Origin: Ovis canadensis
Lineage: Eukaryota; Chordata; Mammalia; Artiodactyla; Bovidae
Reading direction: 5' to 3'
Length of the DNA stretch: 64,000 nt
NCBI RefSeq assembly: GCF_042477335.2
Contig: NC_091245.1
Location: forward strand, 230,267,501 to 230,331,500
Shown: piece by piece, positions 11,840-25,170 of the stretch
How positions within the stretch are numbered: position 1 is the stretch's first letter
Layout of the letters: every line of letters begins with the position of its first letter
Position numbers and translations under genes: made by a program
Notes under the pieces: generated by a model
Database searches by the model: none
What the model saw: the letters and a program-made list of their open reading frames with translations, nothing else
Told to the model about the DNA's origin: nothing

Positions 11840-13075
11840 CCATGCTAGTAAAGTAATGCTCAAAATTCTCCAAGCCAGGCTTCAGCAATATGTGAACCGT
11901 GAACTCCCTGATGTTCAAGCTGGTTTTAGAAAAGGCAGAGGAACCAGAGATCAAATTGCCAACATCCACTGGATCATGGAAAAAGCAAGAGAGTTCCAGA
12001 GAAGCATCTGTTTCTGCTTTATTGACTATGCCAAAGCCTTTGACTGTGTGGATCACAATAAACTGTGGAATACCAGACCACCTAACTTGCCTCTTGAGAA
12101 ATCTGTATGCAGGTCAGGAAGCAACAGTTAGAACTGGACATGGAACAGCAGACTGGTTCCAAATAGGAAAAGGAGTCTGTCAAGGCTGTATATTGTCACC
12201 CTGCTTATTTAAGTTATATGCAGAGTACATCATGAGAAACGCTGGACTGGAAGAAACACAAGCTGGAATCAAGATTGCCGGGAGAAATATCATAACCTCA
12301 GATATGCAGATGACACCACCCTTATGGCAGAAAGTGAAGAGGAACTAAAAAGCCTCTTGATGAAAGTGAAAGAGGAGAGTGAAAAAGTTGGCTTAAAGCT
12401 CATCATTCAGAAAACGAAGATCATGGCATCCGGTCCCATCACTTCATAGTGATGGAGAAACAGTGGAAACAGTGTCAGACTTTATTTTTGGGGGCTCCAA
12501 AATCACTGCAGATGGTGACTGCAGCCATGAAATTAAAAGACGCTTACTCCTTGGAAGAAAAGTTATGACCAACCTAGATAGCATATTCAAAAGCAGAGAC
12601 ATTACTTTGCCGACTAAGATCCATCTAGTCAAGGCTATGGTTTTTCCTGTGGTCATGTATGGATGTGAGAGTTGGACTGTGAAGAAGGCTGAGCACCGAA
12701 GAATTGATGCTTTTGAACTGTGGTGTTGGAGAAGACTCTTGAGGGTCCCTTGGACTGCAAGGAGATCCAACCAGTCCATTCTAAAGGAGATTAACCCTGG
12801 GATTTCTTTGGAAGGAATGATGCTGGGGCTGAAGCTCCAGTACTTTGGCCACCTCATGCGAAGAGTTGACTCATTGAAAAAGACTTTGATGCTGGGAGGG
12901 ATTGGGGGCAGGAGGAGAAGGGGACGACCGAGGATGAGATTGCTGGATGGCATCACAGACTCGATGGACGTGAGTCTGAGTGAACTCCAGGAGTTGGTGA
13001 TGGACAAGGAGGCCTGGCGTGCTGCGATTCATGGGGTCGCGAAGAGTCGGACACGACTGAGCAACAGAACTGAAC
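11840..13075 (+). mobile_element. BovB copy 4B, nested inside copy 4A
   Basis: Starts mid-RT (VMLKILQARLQQYVN), passes the RT centre with frameshifts (near 12290 and 12450) and ends at the BovB 3' terminus CGACTGAGCAACAGAACTGAAC. The 12-base TGATGCGAAGAA lies on both sides (11828-11839 and 13076-13087), so this copy inserted into copy 4A and is younger. The longest open piece (12463-13149) covers the C-terminal domain. Confidence 0.95.
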
Positions 13076-13305
13076 TGATGCGAAGAATTGACTCATTTGA
13101 AAAAACCCTGATGCTGGGAAAGATTGAAGGCTTGAGGAGAAGGGGATGACAGAGGATGAGATGGTTGGATGGTATCACCGACTGAATGGATATGAGTTTG
13201 AGTAAATTCCGGGAGTTGGTGATGGAGAGGGAAGCCTGGCATGCTGCAGTCCACGGGGTCGCAAAGAGTCGGACACGACTGAGGGACTGAACTGAACTGA
13301 ACTAA
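13076..13305 (+). mobile_element. BovB copy 4A, 3' end
   Basis: Resumes exactly where 11839 stopped ([18 protein letters not shown]) and finishes with the terminal repeat GACTGAACTGAACTGAACTA. The outer target duplication ACAAAGATATTC follows at 13306-13317. Confidence 0.95.
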
Positions 13306-13317
13306 ACAAAGATATTC

Positions 13318-13724
13318 AAACACAGGATGATAAAATTATGTGATTGACTGATTAACAATAGACTCTGTGCATGCCTGTCTATATGGATGATGACTTTTTA
13401 TAAAAGATCTTATTGTTTTCACTGTCATGGTGTGAGTTCAGTCCCTACAAGCAACACATGGTTGGGAGAAGAAGAAAGCTTATATGTTTTTTGGCCACAT
13501 GTATTTCTCTGTTTCCCTGGGAGTGAGTAAATAATAGGTCTCATAAACTAAGACTTCTAGGACTGTTGAAGCTGAGTGATGGGTACCTACTAGAATTTAA
13601 GGAAGGAAAAAGAAAAGAAGGCAGCAGGCAGATTTCTCCTGAATTGAACGTTTAATGGTCTGGTTGAAGAGGAGGATTCAGCCAGAGAGATCAGGAAGGG
13701 GCAAAGAAGATGAAATTTAAAAGC
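13318..13724. other. IFT80 intron, no recognised element
   Basis: Non-coding, no repeat recognised by eye. Confidence 0.55.
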
Positions 13725-14770
13725 TATTCATTATGGAAAATTTCAAACTTATATAAAAATAGAACAGTATAATGAATATCCATGTACCCATCACTCAGCT
13801 TCAACAGTTAGTGATTTGTGAGTAATCTCTACCCACACTTTATCCCTCCCCACTGTTGTTTAAAGGCAGATCCCAGTCATCATATTATTTTATCTATGAA
13901 TGTTTCAGTATGTATCTTAAAGGGTTTTTTTAATCCAACCATAATATGATCACACCTTTAAAATTAATAATAATTCTATTCAGTGTTCATATTTCTCTGT
14001 TTGTCTCATAAATGTTTTGTTTTGCTTTGTTGTTTGATGCAGTATCCAGAAAAGATAGATGCATTGTGATTGGTTGATGCACTCTTAAGTTTCTTTAAAT
14101 CTTCTATTTGTTTTTTGTATTTTATTTGGGCTTAGAGAACTTCTTATAATCTAGACTTTGTTAATTGCATCTTTGTGGTATCACTTAACATGTTCCTTTG
14201 CCCTGAATTAGCTGTGAATTGGTATTGATGTAGAAACTTGATGACATACATGCCTGCATGCTCAATTGTGTCCAACTCTTTGCGACCTCATGGACTATAT
14301 AGCCCACCAGGCTCCTCTGTCCATGGGATTCTCTGGGCAGGAATATTGGAGTGGGTTGCCATTTTCTCCTCCATGGGATCTCCCCAGCCCAGGGATAGAA
14401 CCCATGTCTCCTGGGGCTCCCGCAGCTCCTGCATTGGCAGGTGGATTCTTTACCACTAAGCCACCTAGAAAGCCTTAGAAACTTGGTTAGGTTTAGATTT
14501 AAATTTTTCCTTCATCAGATGGAAGTAAATTTTTCCAGATCCATCAGAATTGGTATTATGTGTGTTTCTGTAATAACTGGTCATCTGTCTTTTTTGTGAT
14601 GTTAGCTATTGACAGTTTTTGCTCTGATCCATTAATCAGTTATGGTGATATTCTAATTCTATCCTTCCAAAATTCTAGAATGATAGAATTTAAGTATTGG
14701 CTGATAAATATATTAGATTTTTTAGGATCCTTGAATTTCTATATTTATTTACATACTTTAGAAGAAACCT
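13725..14770. repeat. Old L1 (L1M-type) 3' region, interrupted by a SINE
   Basis: Phrases such as ATGGAAAATTTCAAACTTAT, CATGTACCCATCACTCAGCT and CATTGTGATTGGTTGATGCA resemble the 3' non-coding region of ancient L1 elements. It resumes after the SINE at 14241-14475. Orientation and subfamily are not certain. Confidence 0.55.
14241..14475 (-). mobile_element. Bov-tA/BovA SINE with target-site duplication
   Basis: The antisense tRNA head (CATTGGCAGGTGGATTCTTT) is at the right end. The BovB-like half is at the left. TAGAAACTTG occurs exactly at 14231-14240 and 14476-14485. Confidence 0.95.
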
Positions 14771-15108
14771 TTTTTTTTTTTAATTGGCTATGCTGATTTT
14801 TCATTGCTGGGCTAGAACTTTTTCTAGTTGTGGAGAGCAGGGGCTACTTTCTAGTTGCATTACGAGGGCTTCTCATTGCAGTAGCTTCTTTTGTTGCAGA
14901 CCACAGGATCTAGAGTACGAACTTCAGTAATTTTGGAATGTGGGCTCAAGAGTTGCAGCTCGTGGACTCTAGAGCACAGGATCAGCAGTTATGGTGCACA
15001 GACTTAGCTGCCTTGTGGCATCTGGGGTCTTCACAGAGCAAGGATTGAACCCATGTCCCCTGCATTGACAGGTGGATCTTTAACCACTGGATCTCTGGGG
15101 AAGCCTGG
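14769..15108 (-). mobile_element. CHR-type SINE (CHR-2-like)
   Basis: A T-run at 14770-14781 is the antisense poly(A) tail. It is followed by GGCTATGCTGATTTTTCATT, AGCTCGTGGACTCTAGAGCA and the antisense tRNA-like head CCCCTGCATTGACAGGTGGA up to GGGGAAGCC. A cetartiodactyl family. Confidence 0.85.
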
Positions 15109-15797
15109 GAACAGATTTTACTTTGTTAATATGTGTTATTCTATTTGAGAAGCATTGTCTTGCTGCTTTGTGCTGCTATCATTTATATTTGAATTTGAAA
15201 ATTGCCTGCAATTTACTAAGATGCAGCCCTTGAGGGTGGTAGATATGCAAGTTATCCATGTGCCGTTCCCCCTGGACATTTGGTGGTGGTCTGTTTTCAA
15301 AGGCAAGTTAAGAGAGGTAGGAACTAGAAACTCCATGTGTGCATATTGATCCTTTATGTAAGTATTAATAAAAATAGTTTCTTTTACTTATACCACTTAC
15401 ATAAAGTAATCTTGCTTCATTCAAGTTATGCAAAAATTATACTTTGAAGTTATAACATCTTTTTATATAATTTCCTTCTATTTAAAATCAGAGAGGATAC
15501 ATGGATTTTTTCCAGCCCCATAATCTAATGTTAAATTTGTTTCGTTGCCAAATAACCATTTTAAAGCTAGAGACATACTGTTCCCATAACTCTTATATAA
15601 TTTGGAGTAAATTCCCTCTTAAATGTGGTAGAGAGACATTTGTTACCCAGGGTGTGCTTTTAGAGGCATTTACAATAGCACATATCATTTGACTGTTTAC
15701 CTTTAGCATTGTTTTCAGTCAGATAATTAATACATATTTTATAATACTAATAATAACTATTATAATAGATAATACTTAGTATCTAGTATATAAATGC
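15109..15797. other. IFT80 intron, no recognised element
   Basis: AT-rich, short non-coding open frames only. Nothing identified. Confidence 0.6.
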
Positions 15798-15925
15798 AGG
15801 ATGGCAACCCACTCCAGTATTCTTGCCTGGAGAGTCCCAGGGATGGGGGAGCCTGGTGGGCTGCCGTCTATGGGGTCGCACAGAGTTGGACACGACTGAA
15901 GCGACTTAGCAGCAGCAGCAGCAGA
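15798..15925 (+). mobile_element. 5'-truncated Bov-tA SINE with (AGC)n tail
   Basis: Begins in GATGGCAACCCACTCCAGTA, ends GAAGCGACTTAGC and then an AGC repeat (15908-15923), the typical microsatellite-seeding tail of these SINEs. Confidence 0.93.
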
Positions 15926-17272
15926 CATCATATTCTACACCTTCTACATAATTAAATGTATTGATGTTCCATAACAAAGTATCTCTTTGGAATTTTTGGA
16001 AAGCCCCAACCCAGATGCTTATGTACTTCCTGCTTAAAACTTCCAGTTTTGTGCAATCCAGAATTCCTTCCCCTGTCCTGTACAATCATAAAGAAATAAT
16101 GGTAAATGGAACTCTAAGATGCCAAAGAGGTGGTTCACTGGAGTCTCCACCCATAGTACCCCACTGGAATCAGAGCCTTAGGAATCTAGAGGGGGATAAA
16201 ATGAGAGAGGCTTTCTGTTTCTCCTCTTTTGAGCCTCTAAAAATTGTTTTTTGCCCGCTCTGGTTTTCTGCTTTTGTTCCTCTATATTCTAGTACCTCTG
16301 CACTTTTTTCCTCTGTATCTTTTTTTTTCTCTCTGAAAGGCTTAAAGTCACAGAGAAATAAGGAAACTTTGTGAGGAGTTTGTGGTGGGTAGCAAATATT
16401 GACCCTTGCATTTAGCAATGTTGTTTGGGCTATAAGAAATCATTGTACTAGAGTTTGGCATTATCATTTGTGTTATACATGACTTATATTCATAATTTTT
16501 CTTATCTTTAATATCTCTCATTTGTTATTCATCAGTTAATACACACATCATATCTAAAATACTTCTTAAAGTTACTATTTATGTCAAACCAAAGCATGTC
16601 AAGAACCAAACAGATTTTCCTACTAAGCAATCCCATGTTGAGAAAATTCTAGTTTTCTTAAAAAACAAGTTTATAATAATTGACTCTGATAAACTATGAC
16701 CGCCTATTTTGAAGTCATATGGCATATTAGAAAGCAAGACAACTTGAGAAATAATATACTCTGATTATTACAATGATCATTTCCCATACATGGAAACAAT
16801 GAACAGTATATGTTGTGTGAAAATTGTATAAATCATATGTTGAATTGGTTCTTAGTTCTTTTCTACTACTATCCTTCTACTTCTCTGTATATTCATTCTA
16901 TTATTTTTTGAGAGTTCAATATTGAAACTCCAACAAAAAAATCTTTATTTACTTAAAAAACTTATTGTAATATATAATGGAGCTATATGTCACCTTGTTC
17001 TGTATTTTCCAAGTCTCCTGTAAATATGTTGTGATATTTTTACAATTTAGAAAAATCCAGTGAGCAGTGTAGGAGAGCTATACTGTACTAGGTTGTTCCT
17101 GGCTCAACTGATATGAGTTATGCATAGGATGATGGGCTGAGTGCTGTCCAAAACCTACCTGCAAAAACAGACCTGGAACTGCAGAATAATATTGTCATCT
17201 CCCTCTGTATTATCAGTATGTAGATTTTATGCCTCTGGTGTTATACCTCTGATTTTAGTGATTAATTTAGTT
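15926..17272. other. IFT80 intron, no recognised element
   Basis: An open frame of 137 codons at 15961-16374 has no recognisable domain or codon bias and is judged chance. The rest is AT-rich. Confidence 0.6.
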
Positions 17273-17295
17273 CTGAGTGACTGAACTGAACTGAA
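17273..17295 (+). mobile_element. Ultra-short BovB or SINE 3' tail
   Basis: CTGAGTGACTGAACTGAACT plus GAA is the BovB/BovA 3' terminus and nothing else. It may be an insertion truncated almost completely at its 5' side. Confidence 0.6.
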
Positions 17296-17436
17296 GAATC
17301 AGATGGCAAAAGGCATTTTGTCAGACTTTTATCCTCAAATTTTATTTTCATAATACTAATATTTTTAATTTGTTATGCTAAAAATGTAAGGATATCAGTA
17401 TTTAGTTAAATATTGAACAGAATAAATTCATTCATT

Positions 17437-19697
17437 TCAGTTCAGTCACTCGATCGTGTCTGACTCTTTGCGACCCCATGAACCGCAGCACGCCAGGCCT
17501 TCCTGTCCATCACCGACTCCCGGAGTCCACCCAAACTCATGTCCATCGAGTCGGTGATGCCATCCAGCCATCTCATCCTCTGTTGTCCCCTTCTCCTCCT
17601 GCCCCCAATCCTTCCCAGCATCAGGGTCTTTTCCAATGAGTCACCTCTTCGCATGAGGTGGCCAAAGTATTGGAATTTCAGCTTTAGCATCAGTCCTTCC
17701 AAAGAATACCCAGGACTGATCTCCTTTAGGATGGACCAGTTGATCTCCTTGCATTCCAAGGGACTCTCAAGAGTCTTCTCCAACACCACAGTTCAAAAGC
17801 ATAAATTCTTCGGCGCTCAGCCTTCTTCACAGTCCAACTCTCACATCCATACATGACCACTGTAAAAGCCATAGCCTTGACTAGACGGACCTTAGTCGGC
17901 CAAGTAATGTCTTTGCTTTTTAATATGCTATCTAGGTTGGTCATAACTTTCCTTCCAAGGAGTAAGCATCTTTTAATTTCATGGCTGCAGTCACCATCTG
18001 CAGTGATTTTGGAGCCCCCCCAAATTAAGTCTGACACTGTTTCCACTGTTTCCCAGTCTATTTCCCATGAAGTGGTGGGACCAGATGCCATGATCTTTGT
18101 TTTCTGAATGTCGAGCTTTAAGCCAACTTTTTCACTCTCCTCTTTCACTTTCATCAAGAGGCTTTTTAGTTCCTCTTCACTTTCTGCCATAAGGGTGGTG
18201 TCATCTGCATATCTGAGGTTATTGATATTTCTCCCAGCAGTCTTCACTCCAGCTTGTGCTTCTTCCAGCCCAGCGTTTCTCATGATGTACTCTGCATATA
18301 ACTTAAATAAGCAGGGTGACAATATATAGCCTTGATGTACTCCTTTTCCTATTTGGAACCAGTCTGTTGTTCCATGTCCAGTTCTAACTGTTGCTTCCTG
18401 ACCTACATACAGGTTTCTCAAGAGGCAGGTCAGGTGGTCTGGTATTCCCATCTCTTTCAGAATTTTCCACAGTTTATTGGGATCCACACAGTCAAAGGGT
18501 TTGGCATAGTCAATAAAGCAGAAATAGATGTTTTTCTGGAACTCTCTTGCTTTTTCGATGATCCAGCGGATGTTAGCAATTTGATCTCTGGTTCCTCTGC
18601 CTTTTCTAAAACCAGCTTGAACAACTGGAAGTTCACGGTTCATGTATTACTGAAGCCTGGCTTGGACAGTTTTGAGCATTACTTTACTAGTGTGTGAGAT
18701 GAGTGCAATTGTGCAGTAGTTTCAGCATTCTTTGGCATTGCCATTCTTTGGGATTGGAATGAAAATTGACCTTTTCCAGTCCTGTGGCCACTGCTAGTTT
18801 TCCAAATTTGCTGGCATATTGTGTGCAGCACTTTGACAGCATTATCTTTCAGGATTTGAAAGAGCTCAACTGGAATTCCATCACCTCCACTAGCTTTGTT
18901 TGTAGTGATGCTTCCTAAGGCCCGCTTGACTTCACATTCCAGGATGTCTGGCTCTAGGTGAGTGATCACACCATCGTGATTATCTTGGTCATGAAGATCT
19001 TTTTTGTATAGTTCTTCTGTGTATTCTTGCCACCTCTTCTTAATATCTTCTGCTTCTGTTAGGTCCATACCATTTCTGTCCTTTATCAAGCCCATCTTTG
19101 CATGAAATGTTCCCTTGGTATCTCTGATTTTCTTGAAGAGATCTTTCCCATTCTGTTGTTTTCCTCTATTTCTTTGCATTGATCGCTGAGGAAGGCTTTC
19201 TTATCTCTCCTTGCTATTCTTTGGGACTCTGCATTCAAATGGGAATATCTTTCTTTTTCTCCTTTGCTTTTCGCTTCTCTTCTTTTCACAGCTATTTGTA
19301 AGGCCTCCCCAGACAGCCATTTTGCTTTTTTGCATTTCTTTTCCATGGGGATGGTCTTGATCCCTGTCTCCTGTACAGTGTCACGAACCTCCGTCCATAG
19401 TTCATCAGGCACTCTGTCTATCAGATCTAGTCTCTTAAATCTATTTCTCACTTCTACTGTATAATCATAAGGGATTTGATTTCGGTCATACCTGAATGGT
19501 CTAGTGGTTTTCCCTACTTTCTTCAATTTAAGCCTGAATTTGGCAATAAAGAGTTATGATCTGATCCACAGTCAGCTCCTGGTCTTGTTTTTGCTGACTG
19601 TATAGAGCTTCTCCGTCTTTGGCTGCAAAGAGTATAATCAGTCTGATTTTAGTGTTGACCATCTGGTGATGTCCATGTGTAGAGTCTTCTCTTGTGT
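17437..19697 (-). mobile_element. BovB LINE, long 5'-truncated copy
   Basis: It extends from the 3' terminus (TTTCAGTTCAGTCACTCG) back to the end of the endonuclease domain (near GATGTCCATGTGTAG at 19667-19681). Three large frames cover it: 19526-19086, 19179-18679 and 18643-17726. The last is 305 codons and contains most of the RT, with the FIDYAK motif, GKGVHQGYILSP and NLRYADDTTLMAE intact. It ends in a frameshift near 17730. It is the most intact RT stretch in the window and lies about 500 bases upstream of an IFT80 exon, antisense to the gene. Confidence 0.95.
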
Positions 19698-21049
<1,352 letters not shown>

Positions 21050-21158
21050 GGCACTCATATATTCAAAATGTGTTTATAAGTACTCAGTCTGGATTAGGCA
21101 CCACACTAGGTGTTAAATCAGACATGGCTTCTGTCTTCATGGAGCTTATAGACCACGT
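21050..21158 (-). repeat. L2 3'-end fragment (diverged)
   Basis: TTAGGCACCACACTAGGTGT and CTTCATGGAGCTTATAGACC match the antisense pattern of L2 3' ends. Confidence 0.55.
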
Positions 21159-21159
21159 A

Positions 21160-21377
21160 GGGGCTTTCCTGGTGGCTCAGATGGTAAAGAATCTGCCTGC
21201 AATGGAGGAGACCCGGGTTTGACCCCTGGGTTGGGAAGATCTCCCCGGAGAAGGGAATGGCTACCCACTCCAGTATTCTTGCCTGGAGAATCCCTTGGAC
21301 AGAGGAGCCTGGTGGGCTACATACAGTGCATGGGGTTGCAAAGAGTTGAACACGACTGAGTGACTAACACTTTCACT
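21160..21377 (+). mobile_element. Bov-tA SINE
   Basis: Complete: GGGGCTTTCCTGGTGGCTCA to ACTAACACTTTCACTTTC. Flanked by a slightly diverged duplication, ATAGACCACGTAGG on the left and ATAGACCATGTGGG on the right. Confidence 0.94.
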
Positions 21378-21570
21378 TTCTTACATAGACCATGTGGGAG
21401 TGTTTCTCGGTGGGGATAGAATGTTCTGCTTCATTGTGGGGGTGGGTAAAATATATTAACCCGTCCTCTTTGGAAAAGGAAAAAGGATGTAGAAAGGCAA
21501 CTACTAAAGACATTATCCATTTGCTGTATGTAGAATATCGAGTGTCGTGACTCACATTTTTGGACTTCAG

Positions 21571-21668
21571 GGCAGCCTGGAGAATCCCATGGAGAGAGGA
21601 GCCTTGTAGGCTACAGTCCATGGGGTTGCAAAGAGTCGGACACGACTGAGCGACTTCACTTCACTTTC
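21571..21668 (+). mobile_element. 5'-truncated BovA SINE
   Basis: Begins GCAGCCTGGAGAATCCCATG and ends GAGCGACTTCACTTCACTTT. The short flanking match TTCAGGG may be a target duplication. Confidence 0.9.
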
Positions 21669-22383
21669 AGGGTATTGAAGACTTTGGAGCTATTCTTAGT
21701 TCTGCAGTGTTACCTCATTATCTGGATCCAGGATAGACACAGTTGTGGGTTTCTTGGTAGAAAGGGACATATTTTATAGAAGCTTCACAATTTTTTTTGT
21801 TTGATTCAGAAATGAATTGTTTGGGCTATTAGCCTTCCGTAAGAGCTCTGAGGGTTGTACTTTTTAATTCACAGAATATGACAGCAGCCACCAACACTAT
21901 GGTGCGAAACAGCCCAGAAAATCATTGGTCAGCTAATCTCTTTTGTCTGTTTTGAAAATATGACAGTATGTTGAAAATGAGCACCCACTTTAAATTTCCT
22001 TTACTATATAGTTTTGAAGCAAATTAATACTACTCTGCTTCCTCTTCATCATATTATTATCAATATTTTTTTCACTGTGTTCACATTAGGTGCTTTTGAG
22101 GACATAGAAAATATAGTTTTTACCTCAAAGTTATATTTCAGATCCTGAAAACTTAAAACTCTTATCCTCTTTTTCATTATATATGTATTCAACTATAAAT
22201 AACATGTTAGTACTTCAATCATAAGAGTAGCTGAAATGTTCAAAATGGGATAATCAGAACAACATGACTTTTCTTGGGCATTTTGTTTCCTTTTTTTGAC
22301 CCCCTATGGCACCATGTTCTAGTTTCCAACTTGTCTTCATAAATGTAAACTGGAAGTTAACTAGAAATCATAAAACAGTATCT
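21669..22383. other. IFT80 intron, no recognised element
   Basis: AT-rich, unassigned. Confidence 0.55.
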
Positions 22384-22395
22384 TAAGATGAAAAT

Positions 22396-22797
22396 CTTAA
22401 ATAAAAGCTGAAGAATTGATGCTTTTGAACTGTGGTGTTGGAAAAGACTCTTGAGAGTCCCTTAGACTGCAAAGAGATCCAACCAGTACATCCTAAAGGA
22501 GATCAGTCCTGGGTGTTCATTGGTAGGACTGATGTTGAAGCTGAAACTCCAATACTTTGGCCACCTGATGCAAAGAGTTGACTCATTTGAAAAGACCCTG
22601 ATGCTGGGAAAGATTGAGGGCAGGAGGAGAAGGGGACAACAGAGGATGAGATGGTTGGATGGCATCACCGACTCAACGGACATGGGTTTGGGTGGACTCT
22701 AGGAGTTGGTGATGGACAGGGAGGCCTGGTGTGCTGCAGTTCACAGGGTCGCAAAGAGTTGGACATGACTGAGCGACTGAACTGAACTGAACTGAAC
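22396..22797 (+). mobile_element. 5'-truncated BovB with perfect target-site duplication
   Basis: The last ~390 bases of BovB, from RRIDAFEL-like coding sequence (with a small deletion at its start) to the terminal GACTGAACTGAACTGAACTG. TAAGATGAAAAT occurs exactly at 22384-22395 and 22798-22809. About nine extra bases at the 5' end (CTTAAATAA) do not match BovB and may be untemplated. Confidence 0.95.
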
Positions 22798-22809
22798 TAA
22801 GATGAAAAT

Positions 22810-23340
22810 AATCTTTGACTTAAAATTTCTTAACCAAAATTATGATCATATAAACTTTTTATTTCAGAACTAAGAACTGAATAGAAAAAGATCATTTTTG
22901 TAAACCTTGAAAAATTTATTCTAGATAGCTGGTGAATTCAAATGGCTTCACAATGCATAACATAAAAGTTTATAAGAAGTGAGGCTTGACATACATTCAT
23001 ATTTATGAGCCCTGAAATGTTATTTGGGCCTTTCTAGTTTAAAATGTGGAAATCTGAGATCTATACAAGGTGTACTGTCTTCTAAGAACTCCATTAGAGT
23101 CATTATACCTGGTCTACAGTGGTGTTCAGCAAGTGTTTGTAAGATAATTCATTAGTCTGGCAAATAAAATCCACCTGAGGAATACGTTCAGTTCGCTAAA
23201 TACAAACTCTGTGCAAAAAGAAAAGTAAAAGAGCCAGGAAATGTGTAAAGCATTATGGTAGGAGAAAGAAAAAAGGAATGATAAATAGGAGAGAAAATAG
23301 TGAGAGATTAAGTGGTAGCTCACTTCCTGGATAATTAGTG
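22810..23340. other. IFT80 intron, no recognised element
   Basis: Unassigned intronic sequence. Confidence 0.55.
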
Positions 23341-23344
23341 ATCT

Positions 23345-24848
23345 CTCATTCATTCAGTATTTATTGAGTACCTCCTGCAGACAATGTATTATTCTTGGTG
23401 GTTGGGATATAATAGTAAACCTGGCAGACACTGACCCTTTGAAATTTGTATTCAAATAGAGGTGACAGATAATTATATAGTTAATTGTTCATTTCATTTG
23501 TGATAATAGTTTTGAAGGTAGTGTGCATAGTGCTATAAGACTTTATGAATGTGGAGCCTGACCTAGAATGGGGGTATCAGCAAAGATTTTTCAAAGGAAA
23601 GCAAATGATGTTAGAGCTGAACTCTGAAGGATGGGTAGAAACCAATCAAGGGGAGAGGGTGTAGGGATGGACACATTCCAGGATAGGGAAGGCTCTGAAG
23701 TGGTTAAGAGTGATGAGCAAAGGGGAGGTTGACCTGAGAGTTTCATAGGGCACATTAGGTAAGTTGGATTTACAATAAGATTAATGTAAAGATACTGAAT
23801 GGAAGTGACATGATCACTTTTCCATTTTAAAAATCCCAATTTCTAAGTAGAAACAGAAACTTAGAATTTTTCACAAATTATCCTGTTTTCCCCCCACTTG
23901 GAAATTATATACTTAGCATTTGTTAGTTTTAATTTCTTTAATTTATTTTTTCCACAAAATTATCTTGAGTAGGGTTTTATCAGTCAGTCAAAGGATATGA
24001 TAATAAGAGCAAATGCATGGGATCTTGAAAAAATGGTGGAGTACAGAGGGGGTGCCTTGGGTTCTGAGTGACTGGAATATTGATGGGACCAGACATTGAA
24101 ACATCTTAATACTGTGCTAACAGATTTCATAATGAAGGCAATGCGAAGACTTGAGGTTTGTAATCAAGAGAATGACTTGAAAGATAGCTTCTTAGGTGGA
24201 AAATGGTTTGGAGGTGAGAGTGGTGACCAGGAGGCCAGTTACTATAATAGTTTCACCAGGAGATGGAAAGGGTAGGATTAATGTAAGGAAAAAAATCAGA
24301 AAAATTAATAGAACATTGTGGTTAGAGGTAGGAGGAGAGCAGTGAGTTAAGTCAAGGCGTTTGAGAACAACTTCAGCATTCCTAGCGTGGGTGACTGGTG
24401 GAGGAACATGAGCATATACAAGTTGTGGACCTTTTTGTTTGAATACATGAAAATAGGCCATTTTTTGCATTAGAAGTCCCTGTGGGATAGACCCTATCTA
24501 GGTGGAGATGTCTAGTGGGCAGTTGGAAATACCAATGTGAACATCGAAGGGTGCTGATAAAGGAAGAATAAGGGCTAGATAAATAAATCTTTGATCATGA
24601 CAATTTAAGTTGAAGCTATGTGAGTTGATGAGATTTCTTAGGGAAAGTATGAAAAAGCTGTGTTTGGAACCCTAGTGAATGCTAATAGTGAAGAGAGTAC
24701 CAAGGAGAAAGATATAGAAGACAAAGAAAGAAAAAAGATTGAGGACATTTAGAAAGGAGAGCAGAAACCAGAAGGGGAGGATATACTGAAAGAGATTTTG
24801 AAGAGCTGGAATGGAATCAGCAAGGTCCAGGGGATGCTTCTACATCAA
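23345..24848 (-). repeat. Long, diverged L2-type LINE copy
   Basis: The + strand reads as antisense L2: TCATTCAGTATTTATTGAGT at the 3' end, then CATTCCAGGATAGGGAAGGC, GAAGTGACATGATCACTTTT and GGAGATGTCTAGTGGGCAGT. Interrupted by an L2 3' end in the opposite orientation at 24850-25170. The purine-rich strand bias is typical of this element. Confidence 0.7.
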
Positions 24849-24849
24849 G

Positions 24850-25170
24850 GCCTTTTTTTTTCCTCTGTTAGGTGCTCTTCCCCAGATATACTGATTAATC
24901 TTCAGATTTTCACGTCATTAATTTTCAATTTTCTCAGGGAGGCCTTCTCTGCTCACTCTGTCTGAAGTTCAGCACTCATCCCCTCAACTCCACCCGTGGT
25001 ACTGCCTCCCTCCCCTGTTTCTGAAACTCTTACCACTATCATTTGTCTCTGTTTCTCTCTATATAAAGACACTGATTTTTATCTTTTTATTCACTGCTAA
25101 ATCCATGTGCCTAGAGCAATCCTTGGCATAGAGCGAACATTAAATATTTGTTGAATGAGTAATTGAGTCA
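24850..25170 (+). repeat. L2 3'-end fragment
   Basis: CTTCCCCAGATATACTGA, then GCATAGAGCGAACATTAAAT and ATTTGTTGAATGAGTAATTG: the sense L2 3' terminus. Confidence 0.8.

Noticed and set aside
11083-11856. 257-codon + strand open frame as a gene
   Set aside because: It is BovB reverse transcriptase sequence ending a few codons after the junction with the nested BovB.
15961-16374. 137-codon intronic open frame
   Set aside because: No domain, no codon pattern, no splice context.
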